A stretch of 64,000 nt of DNA from the NCBI RefSeq assembly GCF_000524195.1, contig NW_020170395.1:647842-711841 (forward strand), given 5' to 3'. The DNA comes from Echinococcus granulosus (taxonomy: Eukaryota; Platyhelminthes; Cestoda; Cyclophyllidea; Taeniidae). This document shows positions 38,704-52,120 of this stretch, piece after piece; the stretch's first letter is position 1; the number at the start of each line of letters is the position of its first letter. Under the pieces are notes generated by a model. The model made no database searches. It had not been told where the DNA came from and saw only the letters and a program-made list of their open reading frames with translations. A program made the translations under genes and the position numbers.

Positions 38704-40617
38704 AGAATTGGGCAGAAGTGTTTCGCAACTTGCCAAAGAGAGGAGGAAGAGGGGGAGCCTAGTCTGGCAACTTAGAAGTGCATGTCTACTTAAATGCTTC
38801 TAAAATACGGAGCACTTTTAAAGTGGACCAACGGGTCCATTCCTCTTATTTGACGAATGGCCTTGTAAGGCCCTTTGTGGAATGCATTTCTTCATTATTA
38901 GCAAGCTTCACAAATACTGTATTCAATTTTGATAAGGAAAAATGTTTTAAAGTTTACGTTTTTAGCATCCACGATTCCGGTGGCACTATCTTAGGGTCAT
39001 GGCGCCACCCCTTTCAGTTCATTTAAAATTGGGCTATGTTCAGCTCATAAATTTATGATGTCTTCGATGTGAAATTGGGTGCCGATGTGTTAAGTAAATA
39101 TTTTACTCAAGTTCTCTTATAAACATACCGCCGCTCGGCGGCCCAAAACTGTTTAGAAGTTGGCAAAATTTGCCCTACTGAAGATGGAAAGCTTATAGTA
39201 CGCTTTAAAACGAAATATGGTAGGAATATTTCTCCACTATTAGCCTAATGATATAAGTTTATTTTTGAACCTTTCAAACCACACCCTATTCGGACAGTTT
39301 CTTTGATCCCTCTAACATGAAATTACATGGAATGTAGAGGGCAATAAACCCTCAGTAGAGGGCATCTCTTTAGCCGGACATGCGTCTAGCTAAAAACTAG
39401 CGGCCAGTTTCCCGACAACGTCAACTAGCTTTTGTATTTCCATCTGTTCGACTTTTTCCACTTAAAGTGAACTTCCTGATCATTTGGCAAAGTAAAATAT
39501 TCTAACTTAGCGCAGAACGGGACCTTCTGGTTCTCTTAGGTCTTTCAGAGTTGGCTGTTGTGTTTGTGGGTGTGTAAATCAAGCCCGGTCCTTCTAAACG
39601 AGTTTTAGTCCAAATTCTATGCTTATGATCTAACTTCTGGACCTAAGTAAAGTCGTTCCTATTAGTGATCTAGACGAATTAAAAAGGAATGAAAAGGATA
39701 GAACTGTAAACTGAATAAAGGGAACCACTCATAATTTCATAAAATATGTAAAATCAGGTAATATATGATTAACAGTTTTATTAGCAAAAATAAAGCTTAA
39801 TCGAAGACATTGTCCGAGAGATTAACAAATAATTATTGCCCCTGCCTTTGCCAAATTTTTATTAATGGGTTGTATACAAAATCGGACAGGCCTAATTCAA
39901 AATGCCCCAACCCACCCTCCTTTGATTAACGAACTAAACTTCCTTTTCACTTCTTAGAAATTAACACCACTTTAAGTAGTTCACCTTTCCATGCAAACAA
40001 GTTAAACAGTTGCATACAAAATTCGCCAAAGCAAGGGACTTTTTTCGCCGAAAAAACAGCAAAAGACATCCTGCTTCAAACGAGCTGGAATAGACCCATT
40101 TTTCAGTGTTGGAAGGTATCATTGCAGATATATTTGTGAATTCTAGAAACTAGGAGACATGAAAGGAGGGTCTGTCGTAGGAGCGACGCCGTGGTGATAT
40201 CATCCTTAAATTGAGGGCATACAAGGCCTCCGTCTTCGTTGCGCAGGCCACACCTGTTCCTACGCCTCCCTTTTATCGCCTTCATTAAAATGTTTACGAA
40301 GGGAGAGGGAGTAAGTACATTAACTCTAGGCTAGAATTTTGATTATTTAAAAAATTCAATTAGTCGCTCTGGAACTGAAAATATGCGTGCTTTAAATAAG
40401 TCAATAGAAAAATTCCCTTTTCTGCATTCCAAATAAAAAGGTGGAATTTAAGTATTTTAAATTCCAAATTTCACCACTAGGCTAATTACTGGAAGTCTCA
40501 CGAATCCCCAATTAAGGCGACCTTCTCAAATTTAATGCTTCGTTTTTCCCCAACTAAGCATTCTACATAGACTTGACGGTCAGATGGGCACGGCAGATGG
40601 AGAGGGGGAGAGGATCG

Positions 40618-40650
40618 AGGGGAGGGGAGGGGAGGGGAGGGGAGAGGGAG
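40618..40650 (+). repeat. (GGGGA)n tandem repeat
   Basis: Five units of GGGGA in tandem followed by GAGGGAGGG. There are enough G runs to form a G-quadruplex on the plus strand. Confidence 0.95.
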
Positions 40651-41951
40651 GGTGGGGTACTGTTATCCCAAAGACAGCCCCAACTGTCATCGCTTAATGT
40701 GCGCTAATGGGATGTCGTAACAACCGATCCACTGAACAAAAGGGAGTCTGAAATTCGGAAATGACGGTAGTCCCACTTAAATGAATGAGGAGAAACGAGG
40801 TGGAGACTGCTTTTGAGCGTTTAAAATTGGACCAACTCTCACCTCTCAAGCGAAATATATAAACAATAAACAGAGGAGGACTGCACAATAGCTTCAACGA
40901 AATGCGATTTTCATTTGATTAAATTGACAAAGGAGTCAATAAATCGATTCGTTCGATTTACTTCTCCAAGTCATGGCAACTGAGATGCAAAATGCAGCTT
41001 TGTTGTGTTTGGGGAGAATGGAATAGCGCTGCTTGAAACAAGATGCAGTGAATCATTCTTCACCCTCGCTCTCCACCCGTCCCCCACCACTCCCCTCCCT
41101 GGCAAACTTGTAATGCGGAATTATTTAATGAATCATATTTCTCTCTCTCTCACTCTCTCTCCTTCTTTTTTACCAAAGTTCAAAGTCATAAATCACACGT
41201 TAAGTCGAAGAGCTAAATGTTAGTTTTTAGCCTTTCTCTCCCACACAGGTTATCATGCTGCTATACTGGCAAAAAACGATGTGATGGAGCGCAAATGAGG
41301 GAGTAAAACAGTATGGAAAGAGTCCAATTTAAAGGAACAGGTATTTACAATTTTTTTTGTTTCTTTGTCAGGTATCAAGTTTGTTAGAATTTTTAAAATT
41401 GCACGCACCCCTCAGAGGATCGTGAATGTATGTAACTGGGTTGAGGCGATTGCTGTTCAATCTTTCCTACGGAAGGCACGACAAAATTATCTTCACCTAA
41501 TTTGTATTAAAAATAAATTCTACACATACAATCATATTTGGAATTTGTTGCGTTGGGGAGGTTGGTTAAGTAACGCTGGTAAGCAATTTTATCAAGAATT
41601 ATACCATACAAAAGACAAAGCTGACGTAGCAAGACCCCAAAAACGTGGATTTGAAGTTAGCGAAATCCTTTAGCCATTACGTGGAGTTCGAAGCACCTTC
41701 CAGACTCACTTAAATAAAGAAGTGCTAACACTAAATAGTAGCAAAAGTCAAATAAAATCTTTTGCTGTTTTAAACAACTTTTTAGCCAAACTTTGTGTCT
41801 AAAAATCCTAAAAATGCAAATTTATTTTTGAAGAAAGGAAGGTGAGATCAAATATGAATTGGATTGATTAATCGTTTTGGATAAATAGCGCATTTACTAT
41901 TCGGATCGTTGAGAAAATTGACTGATGTGACCAGTTCAACTACCACTAGAC

Positions 41952-42871
41952 TGTAGCGCCTCGAGTCTTTCCTGGTGCTGAAAGAAGTCATAAAATTATG
42001 CCAGAAAATGCACTCTAGACGTACAGAAGGGCTGGGGCCTACTAGCACGACTCGAAGTTCATGTTGCCCTGTAGATGGGCAAGGATGGAGCTTTAAAATC
42101 CGTGATACCCCTCTCAGTTTGAGCGCCTTTCTGGCGTTTTCAATGGTCAATCCACCATAGTGACCATTACAGAGTGATTGGTGACGCAAGAAAAATACCC
42201 ATGAACTAACCCTTCGGGCAATAGAAACCCCTTGCATTTGACAATTTAACTGAATCCAAAGTTTTATCCTGTTTTAAAATTGTGTTGGAGGGACAAAGGG
42301 ATGTGCTGGCCAACTCGCGTGTCTATCGCTAAACGTCAGAACTCTGGACTAAAAAGCAGTCATTTGACAAAAGACGGGGTTTAAAGTGGAATCTTAAGAA
42401 TAAGGTATCGCATCTAATCCTTCTTGCCTCTGTTCTCGCTTCAGTGTTGTCTAGCTCTGCACCGCTTTGGGTTCTATCGGTTGCTAAAGAGGTGGAGGAG
42501 GTATCACGTTCACATTGCGTTGACATCTTCATACAGATACAGTAAGCAGCTCTTTAAAGAACTTTTCCTCATGGTTCTTAGCTAGCATGGCTTCAGTTGC
42601 TAACACCTTTCCTGCAGAGCACTAGACGTCATTTTCAACCCTTCTGTTTGGGGGTTATCCCAAATTCTCCCATATGCAGCATACACCCTTCTTCTGTAAC
42701 ATTAAGGTTTAACATTGAATGATAGAAATCAGGGTAGTTGTTCTTCAGGAAAGCTTTTGCTTTCCGCTGCCACCAATGTAGCATTCCGAGTCGTTCCTGG
42801 CTTCGAAAAGCTAAGCCTTAAGTGTTCGAGAAACCGAAGCGAAGAGTTAAACAAATGACCACAGTATTGCA
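41952..42871 (+). mobile_element. TRIM-like LTR element, complete copy 1 (about 920 bp)
   Basis: The 5' LTR (41952-42171) starts TGTAGCGCCTCGAG and ends CATTACA. The 3' LTR (42777-42871) starts TGTAGCATTCCGAG and ends AGTATTGCA, with its middle deleted. The 605-bp internal part has no coding capacity and aligns along its length with the copy at 55230-55843 (shared blocks include CATCTTCATACAG and TAGACGTCATTTT). About eight bases after the 5' LTR is TGGTGACGCAAG, a possible tRNA primer site. No clear target duplication. LTRs flanking a short non-coding core are the hallmark of TRIMs. It is old and immobile by itself. Confidence 0.7.
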
Positions 42872-45800
42872 AGGCATTTTCTATTTACTGCATTCTTCTA
42901 AACTTAACTAACTTGTTTATGATACAACTTTGCACATGGACAAACGTCATGAACTGGTGAGACGCGTCACAGAGGCGTAATGTTGAGCTCCGATAACAGT
43001 GAAAGTGTTAATTAGTCAGTTTAGCAGAAACACAAGCTTGAAGCAACTTATTAATTGCAGGGTCCAACAATAAGTTGATTATTAGAGCTTATTAAGTAGA
43101 GAGAGGACTTTTTTATTTCGAAGGACACATTAACTTGATGTCTCAGGCTATTTGTAGCACCACTTCTGAGGATGCCATGATAGTTGACACTGCTGCCATC
43201 GCAACTCGTCGATAGTCCCTTCAACTATTGAAAAGCTTTTCACTTAAAAAGGAATTTGAGAATCTTGGAATAAACTCAATTATTTAAGTACTCAAAGTGG
43301 AGTTCTCCCCAAAAGACCTCAAGGCAGCAATAACCACTTAATAAAATTCGACCAATATTATTATTATTAGCTTTTCATAGTGCTTAAAATCTAGGTCTTC
43401 AGCCAAAACACGGATATCACGATGTCGCATCCAAAACCACTAGGAAGTTTCACTCACCAGGTAATTAATAAGAAAGGATATGACAAAGTCGTGAGAAATG
43501 GAAAACTTTTCGCCCTTCACTTTTAGGAATCTCACTTTTTGTATTCCATGAGCAAGTAATATTGACAAGTTGGTGAAAACATTACTTAGTTGTGTATTTT
43601 TTTAGGGCTTTAATATTTGAGCGGGAAACAAGTGATCCAAAATTGCTTTAGATGAATTTCAAGAACTGAGTCCAGGGCCTTCAATATTTTTAAAAAGGAT
43701 CTTATTTACACTCAAAAGTATGCCTTTGTTCTGAAGTTAAGCAACCCTTATATCTAAAAATCGTCCCAAATGGTCGTTAATATTCTGCAATAGACAAGAT
43801 TTCAATCGGCCACTCGTTGAGCTCAAAGGTTTTTCAAATGAAAAATTCCCCAAGTCTTGTGTGTACATACTTATTAATCAAAAGGAGTTAATAAATTCCA
43901 TAAATTATCAGAAAAAAGCACGACTCTTCATGTTGATTAACACAGAGAAGACATAAATAATGCTGGAGGGGCTATCTCGCCTGTACGAGGTGGAGTGTTG
44001 CGCTATTGTGAGTGTGGTCATCTAGCGCGGCACAAAAGGAGCCGAACAAATGAAATATTCAAGGCCTGTGAAGGGGTAGAGTGGAGGGCGAGGGGACGGC
44101 TCCATGAAAGGTGAGGCCGTGCCATTTTTGAAGCAGCAGGCAAGCGGACAAGCAAACGCACACCCCAGACATAGTGTTGGGGGTTTCAAGTGAGTACAAA
44201 GAGAGGAGGGAGGGGATTTGGGAAGGAAAAAGAGAAAGGGAAGCCAAGAAGCAAAAGATAAATTGCCATAATTACTTTCTGCTACATCGAGTGCTATCTA
44301 AAGTTGTGCTTATGCGTGTGCGTGAGCGTGTCTGCATCCTGCGTACAGACTTGTTGTGCCAAAAAGGTAGTGTCTGAGGCAGGACGCCTGGTGCTGTCCA
44401 GTGCCTGCGTCCAGTTTTTCTCCTGCGGAAGAGAAATATAGCAACTACCAGGTAGAGCTTTAATTTATGTCCACAATCCTTATAACTATTTTTGTACTGG
44501 GAGTTGTTTCATATCTTTCATGTGCAATTTCCAAGTAACTCCTCGCACATGATGTCCGCAACTAAAATCCTGTTTGCTTAGCTTCGTCTAATTAAGAGTG
44601 ATTGGAAGTTCCTAGGTCCACCATGAATTCACAACCCCATCCATCATGCTAAACCAACAGAGTCAATGAGTAAATCTAATGGCGATTAAAATATATCAGT
44701 TTATTAGTAGACTTTAAATTAAAAAAAATTAATCTCAGGGCTAATAAATGCCTTAGGGCAGAAAACTCCATACCTCAACATTAAATTTATGCAAAGACAT
44801 TACCAGATAGATAACAGCAAAAGCAACCAGGCACTTGGGTAAAACACCAGAGTCGGTCGGGAGGGAAGCCAATTTCCAAGGGGCAAGAACAGAGCTAGAG
44901 GTAGAGAAGGGTCGTTAAAAATGAATAAAGGTGTAAATATATTTTCCTCTTTGAACTGAGCTATTTGATCTGCATATGTCATGGCCTTCTTCCTGTGCGT
45001 TTAGATTCCAAGGTGCGATGGACCACCAGATGTGGGACTAGCAGAGGATATTTTGGGCCACTTTACTTCTACTAGTTGATTGTCTTACCACAAAATTGGC
45101 CTCAAGCAGGGAAAGTACTATTTCCAATTTGTATAAATGGATTTATGCTGGAAGTTTTACCCAGCCGAGCAAGTTCTCCTTGCCTGTGACTGCCAAGTTT
45201 TGCAAAATAAAAAAGGAAAGGCGTACCGGAGGATTCCGAGGTTTACTCAAAAACCACCATCTCCAAGACCGCAGTAGCAGGGCTTTTTTGAAGAATCCCT
45301 TCTTTTTCACTAGGAGTGTTTTCTATTAACTTCTCCTTCTCCCTCCAACTCCCTCTTCGCTCTGCTTAGCTTGGCAAGTAAGTAGGCGGAAAATGATACA
45401 ACGGTCTTTTCAATGTCACCTGTTATAGTGATACGAATGAGACTCCATAGGAGAAGGAGAGTCCAAAACATGTATGCAAATCTAATGAAAGTGATTTATG
45501 AAAATTAACAAAAAATTTATGCCATATGCTCCAAAGTTTACTCAAGATAAAACGTGGGTCAAATATTCAGGAGTAATTAGAGGGCTGAAAACATTAATTC
45601 GGCGTGTTTTTTATGTGCAGTGGTTGTTTTTAATCTCGTAGTTTGATCTTGGCTAAAACCATCATTGGGTATTTGAAGGCAGGTACAGTTGTAAATGTGG
45701 AGCAGAGGGAGGTTTAGCAATTCACTCACTTTTAAATGTTTTGCAGTGGACGAACGCGGGTTAAGGCGCAACCGCCTCCCAGCACAAGCCAGATGGACCC

Positions 45801-48800
45801 TTTTCAATCTAGCATCCGCCCCCAGAATCTGCCAGGTTTAAGTACGACCCATTAGTTGAGTGAACTAGGACAAAATTTCTGGCCATTAAGGTCTGCGGGG
45901 AAGATTAACCACCACAACCAGGGCTTTTTACCTCCAGTGTAATATCAGTAATCACTGTTTACCAATTCATCTGCTGCACAGAAAATCTGTTTAAGTTATG
46001 GTTTAAAACGGGACTGATCTGTTTACGGCAGCGATTTACCACAAACTGATGAGGAAAGCATGTCATACATTTGTGACGTTGGCAGTTAAGGCGCCATGGA
46101 TTAAATTCATAGTCCATTAAAAAATTTCCTTCTGACAGGCGATACTAACCTTTGAAAATGAACCATGTGGTAGCTGAAATCAGAAATGAATGTTGGTAAT
46201 TTAAGTGCATATTTTTGGTGAATTACGCTGCGCCCTTATTCGTAATTCCAAATAGTAAACATGTATTAAATGACTTTGTTAAGTAAATAAAAAGATGACA
46301 AGGATAAGTCATTTGGCTAAAAGAATGCAGTATGTCAGAGAAGCGGCAAACGGTGGTTCTCTAATGCTAATCACAGCATCATTTGGCACTGATACCTATC
46401 CACCTAAAAGCGGATAAAGATTACATCTACAACGACCATTAGGGACTCACGCACACAATTATCGAAGCGTGAAAGAAAAAGTGAGAGCTGATTTGCTGGT
46501 TAGAGAAGGGGAAGGAGGAGATACAATAACAGTGCTGCCATTGCCATGGCATGTCCCGCCTCGCAGCTCGTTTTAAGCGCTCCTCCGGAATGTACTATTG
46601 GAGTAGGACTGGCACGAAGCCAAGGTCAATGCAGGTTTTTACCGAACTTCGGTCGCGTTACAATGGTTGCTGAGGTGTTAGCATTGAGAATGTATTTCTT
46701 CACTACTTTTTACCTGCAATCTTAGCTGAAGTGACACAGCGCTTAGCGTATAGTGGTAAAAACGTCCAACTGATTATGTGAAGACGGTGGATCATGAAAA
46801 AATCGTCGCATAGGGTAAACCACTTTGTCTGCATCCCATCAAATACTGCTAGTACTGCGGCCCCAAATAATGCTTTGGCAAATTGTAGCAATTATCAGCA
46901 TTCGTGAATCGTGTGTTCCTCCTGTGAGAATACGTCGCCAACTCTTATTGGTCGAGGTATGGTTCAGTCCATTAGCTAAGAAATTCTAAGATGGATGCAA
47001 GGGAATGGAATGGGTCGTGATTTATAATTTAAAATTTCATTTTTCATATTCCAATACAAAGTTATGTTCCTTTTACCCCCAGACAAGTGAATACGCAAGG
47101 TGAATAGCATCGGTACTGGGAGCCATGGACTACGGCACAGTGACACTGTTGGATGTAGATAAAATGAGGAGATAGGATAGGATAACCAGCCGTATATTTC
47201 CAACAGGGATAAATTGCCAACATTTACTACGAAATTTGCAAGGTAGAGTTTGCATTCACTTTTGTAACAGTTAAGGAGTGAACCTTGGGGAATGCAAAAT
47301 TGGGGAGAGCAAAGCAAACCCTGATTAGCAATTTTAAAGCTAGACATCACTAAAGCTAGATATGAACGGTTTGAATCTCTTTTTCCGTGACAAAAGCTTA
47401 TTTCACAATATTAATTTGATTTTTGTAAATCTAGCAATCCAGGCTTCCGGAGCGAGGGATTTAAAACATTCAGCCACTTCTTATCAAAATATGAAAACGC
47501 AGATAAAGGGATCGGAAGCAGTGAACGATGGGATAAAAGTGAGAATATTTTTATTACAGAAAACATGCAATGGAACCTGTCACGATACTTAAATGCTTTT
47601 CTTGTGCGAGACAAGTGATGTTTTCACAAATAAATTTGCCGAAAGCTGAATTAAATGTGTAGTGTATTCAACCATTTGGTAAAATCTATATCATTTCGAT
47701 GTATCATTTGCTACCGTAATACAAATGCTCAAGTAGGGAGCAATTTAAAAGTTAAGATTGCTTCGAAACAGTTCATGTTTGCTATGAATCGTATCCAAGG
47801 TAAACTATGCTGAGGCGATTGCATCATTTACGAAATAATCCGTCAAATATCTGAAGTCAGTAGTCAAAGCAATAGTCGTTTGAAGTCGATGAATCTGTCG
47901 CACGGAGAAAAGCAAGTCAGCCTTCCAAATTTGTCTGATGTAGGACTAATTCACGTAAATGAGAGCCGACTAAACCGACTGACTAATCAGGAGCGATTAC
48001 TCATTTATACTCGGACGAAAACACGCCGAGAACACACACGCGCGTTCGAACCTCATCTGTCAATGGTCGTATTGTGCGCTCGTCAAGCGAGGGGGAGGGG
48101 GGTGGGAGACTAACACACAGAGCGCCATGGAGAGCGGTTAGATTTAACCAGCAAGGAACCGGATGTGCTGATAATCTGTTGTGTTTGCACGTTGGCTTAT
48201 TCTCCCCTTCGCGTTTCGTCTCGCAGTTAGTCCAATCACCTCCTCCACTTCTTTGTTAGGAGCATGAGAGGTCACTGTCCAAAATTTAAAGTGAAAGCAT
48301 CAAGAGATAAACAAGAATTATCACACACACACACGATTGAATTCGTGTGTGAGTGCGTGCGTGAGGGTCCTGCATTTGACGGAAGAGCGGCAACTGACTT
48401 AGTACAAGGAAGGGACCAGAATGTCTGAGTCAGGTAAAAAAGAATCCAAACGAACTGTGAGTGAGTGTGCGAGCGAGAGAGGGGCGGGCTTTGTTTAACA
48501 AGAACTCGGTTAGAAGCTGTTGTAAAAAAACGACTTTGTGTGAGACATCAACAACTCAACAGCATAGTGTGAATGTGACAAACACACACGCGAGACATGA
48601 TGACTATATGACAAGAGTGTGAGGGCGGGTGACTTGTCTGAAACCGCGGCTGATGCAGTGTAGCCGAAAGTCGGAGGACGAACTAAGTACATTTATCTGA
48701 CTATTTGTTCAGGTCATTCCCAGGTGGTAATTTCATACTATCATGGTTTGGGGACTGCGAGATATCGCTGGCTGTACATTAGTAATATATCGACACAGGT

Positions 48801-51800
48801 AAACCTTCCAAAGAGCATTTGATACTGAAGTTTCGCATAAACGGAGGCGTATAACAAGTGGATGTCTAAAGGTGATCCAAGGTACAGTACAACGACGGGA
48901 TTTAAAACCGTTCTGAGCTGCGCAATTTAGGGGTATAAACTTCTAGGAGGGCGGCTCTGCGTTTGACATTAATGGTCCTAGCCCTACTTGTCCTGTTCTT
49001 AGTAGAACGTACAAGACATGAAGGGCTCGATTCTACATAATAACCGAGCAATCAATCTTAAAATTGCGCAAGGGTCAAATTCTTCTGTGTAAGGGGTGAT
49101 AAAGAAGCAAATGTCCACGAGAATGGCTAGCACACGGTGGATGTCAAGGCACCGATGAACGAAGAATACTAGGCTTTCTGGGTGTTTATGGGATGCTGAA
49201 GTTGATCAGAGAACTGCATCGGAAAATGCGGTTATGCTTCTTGAAATCTATCCATTCTTTTTATGCAAAAACAGCAATTTTGTACTATAGAACAGCAGTG
49301 TTCTCCTATTTATCGAATTTATGGAGCCCATGACACCACCGGCATAAGAACCTGTAATTTCTCACATTTTGGTTTTGCCTTTCCTTCTTAATTCGGACTT
49401 ATCACTATTCTTAAAAGCGTTTTTAAAGGAAGTAACGCAAATGGGCAGTACCGCTGCGCAAAGCAATCTTTGAAGTGCTTCTGCAACAAATCAACCAAAC
49501 GCGATGATGAAAAATTGCAGATTTTGACAAAGAAGTAACATTTGAGACGCATTTACAGAGATTCACGTTTGACACCGGTTTCTTCGCGATACGCTCTGCC
49601 TCAACTGTCTTAAATTTTTTAGAATATTTAGTAGCCATTTTCAGCTGCTGCTGCTACAACTTCTGAGTTTTGAGAATTGAAGGTGGAGGGAGCTTCTGTG
49701 TGTGCCGATAGGGAGCATCGAGTGTGTGTCAATCAATGCCACAAAGTTGTCAAGTTCAATTCATATCCAACTTTTTCAAGCATCATAGCTGTCAGTGATT
49801 TTAATTTTGTGCCTTGTCAGTTGGGTGTCATTTGGCTGCATGCATAATAACTTACGCCTAAATTTTGCCTCTAATCCCCTTGAAAGGTGTCAAAAATACC
49901 TGGGCCTCTGTTCGACCAATCAGAGTTGGGGATTAGCGTAAACACATTTTTGCCAAATGAAGGAGACAAAGTGGCGCGATATGAAAAGTTTTCCACTTAA
50001 TGAGTGAAGTAAACTTGAGAATAGTCCCAAGTGCGTGATTACTTCAACCAGTAATTAAGGAGTCTAGTTTCGAATGACTTTGTTCCATCTTTACGCTGGT
50101 CTATGCAACGAACCGTTTCGTCAGGTGCGATTCATGGTTTTATGCGCACCAGTTGCCACTTTTATCTGTATTAATCAAGAATGGGTGTACTTTAGGAAGG
50201 TATTGTACAATGGAATTTACAAAAGGTCGGGTAAGTCAATGGGAATGATTAATGGTGAAAATACCGCACCCTCAATCATGTTAGCATGCATTTCCCAAAC
50301 AACTAATGAGGAATTTAGTTTGAGTTGAGATTGGTTGCTTAACCATATCTGACCTATTTTCAGTAAAGTCGGGTTTAATTCGTCCCCAAAATAACAGTGT
50401 TAACGGATGAGTTCTGAAATATTTTAGATTTTTATCTTGTTTACCAATGGTAGAGAGCGGCATTCCCTTAAGGCTACAAACACACTTGGAAGCAAGACTT
50501 CCAGTGAAACAAGTAGCTCACTAATTCATCGCCCACTACCTCGGTGAGGTCGCATTTCTCCCGTCAATTCCCATGGATTTTGTAAATATTGCAGTAAGGC
50601 AACTGTTCCAAATACTAAATAATCAAATTGAATATATGCCTGAAAGGATACATTTCCGCGTTTGTAAAACGAATTCTGATTCTGAGACTTACTCCTTGTG
50701 GAAGTCGGCAACCTACACTCAATATGCTTGCTGAAGAAAATCGGCCACCGCATGCCAAATATTCCATTGTTCTAATGTGGCACCAACGCTTTGCATCGAA
50801 GTTATAACCTATCCAACGATGGCTCAAAAACAAAAAAGTGCGATAATTCTATACCTTTTTCACTGTTTTGGACTGATGCAACACAGTTTGCGACATGACT
50901 TGGTACAGCGAAGCACCATCCAATGCTGCAGGTCACGTGTTACTTCCGTGTAATACTGACGGCGGACGAGTTAATTGTCTGTTGTATTAAGCCACTGTAA
51001 AGAGAGTTTGCAAATTGGAAATGTGCTTTACAGGAAAGATAAGTCTACTAGGGTAAAGGCTAGGTTATTAAACTTGCAAAATGACTAGGTTTGCTCAAAT
51101 ATTGACCAAATAATCATGTTAAGTGGAAATAAGGTGAAATGAGGCTACTACAATTCACAGTTGATTGCCACTTTCTGACTGTTGTGCGGCGACTTCCTCC
51201 GTCCAATCCTTAATTTTGGGCCTTACACCTTGACGAATACATTTGCTCGCTGAAATTTCTAACTTTTTTGAGCTCTTGTACCTCTAGAACGAGAGGGCTA
51301 TTTAAGCCTGTTCAGGAGGCTGATGGCATCCACCACGAGGTTCGCATTCACTGACTACCCCTCGCCTAAGAGGTGCATTCAAACAGGCACATATTGGTTG
51401 ATCAGCATACCCTTACTGTAGTCAAGACTTATGAGCATCAAGCACGTTCGCCAACAGCGTCACGTATATGTGACGCCAAACTTCACTAATTTTTAAAACA
51501 TGGACTAATCATTTCATTATAACCATTTGCTAGCCAAGTGGTTGAGTTTCAAATGGTTACTGATGTGGGATGATCTTCTTATTCGAAAGAGAACTATCAC
51601 ACTTTCTTGAATCTGAACAGCGTCAAAGGGCTCAACGATGCATGACACTTGGTGGCAAGGCAGATCAGTAAACCGCCTATTGCTCTCTGCCAGTGTGGAT
51701 GGCGAATATGTCGCAATACTTTGAAATGTAAGCGCATACTGAGAATAGGAAGACGAAATACCTCAAAATAAAAGAGGTGGGCATCAAGAATTAGGTTCTG

Positions 51801-51984
51801 TTATGGAAAAGTTGCATAAAAATGCCATAGCAAAGTAAAATTAAGAAGCGCCATTGTACTGCTGTGATAAGGTGGGACTTATGTATTTTGTCATGAACAA
51901 ATGGGAATAATAGTTTGCTTTACGAAAATCGCTAAATTTCTCAGTCAAAATACAACTGTCTGTTCTACTCTTCGTTTTGTTTTC
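42872..51984. other. Upstream non-coding region, middle part
   Basis: No gene or RNA recognised. There is a purine-rich stretch at about 44200-44250. Near 44385-44413 there is a short block (CAGTGCCTGCGTCC) shared with the LTR at 35173, perhaps an LTR fragment. The segment at 48,000-48,650 is richer in CpG and CA/TG. Confidence 0.55.
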
Positions 51985-52120
51985 TGCAATCGTAATTCCG
52001 CTGGGCGGCAAGGCCTCCGGGCCACACCCGTAGCCCTCGGGCCTTTTCTATGTCAGCAATACCTATTCCGCCCGAGTATTAATGTTTCTTTCGTCTTTAA
52101 GGAAGTCTCGAGGCACTACA
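51985..52120 (-). mobile_element. Solo LTR of the TRIM-like family (deleted)
   Basis: In minus orientation it starts TGTAGTGCCTCGAGACTTCC and ends near ATTGCA (136 bp; the 3' third is missing). GGGCGGAATAGGTATTGCTG and GGCCCGGAGGCC are diagnostic blocks. TTTT on both sides is possibly a duplication, but the flanks are T-rich. Confidence 0.65.

Larger units (their letters stand above)
29801..41951. other. Upstream non-coding region, proximal part
   Basis: Besides the solo LTRs at 32065 and 35173 and simple repeats, I see no gene. The longest ORF, 41365-41673 on the plus strand (102 codons, basic, no known motif), follows a pyrimidine-rich stretch and AG but has no partner exon that I can identify. 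A G-rich tract lies at 34511-34540. Confidence 0.6.

Noticed and set aside
40103..40285. Basic minus ORF with a Cys-Gly-Leu-Arg segment, considered as a transposon relic
   Set aside because: Too short and without any motif of a reverse transcriptase, integrase or transposase.
43149..43200. TGTAGCACCACTTCTGAGGA, resembling the start of the TRIM-like LTR
   Set aside because: Similarity fades after about 45 bases with gaps; too weak to call a copy.
44385..44413. Short match to the LTR at 35173 (CAGTGCCTGCGTCC)
   Set aside because: Only 14 exact bases with poor alignment on either side; mentioned in the regional entry but not called as an element.
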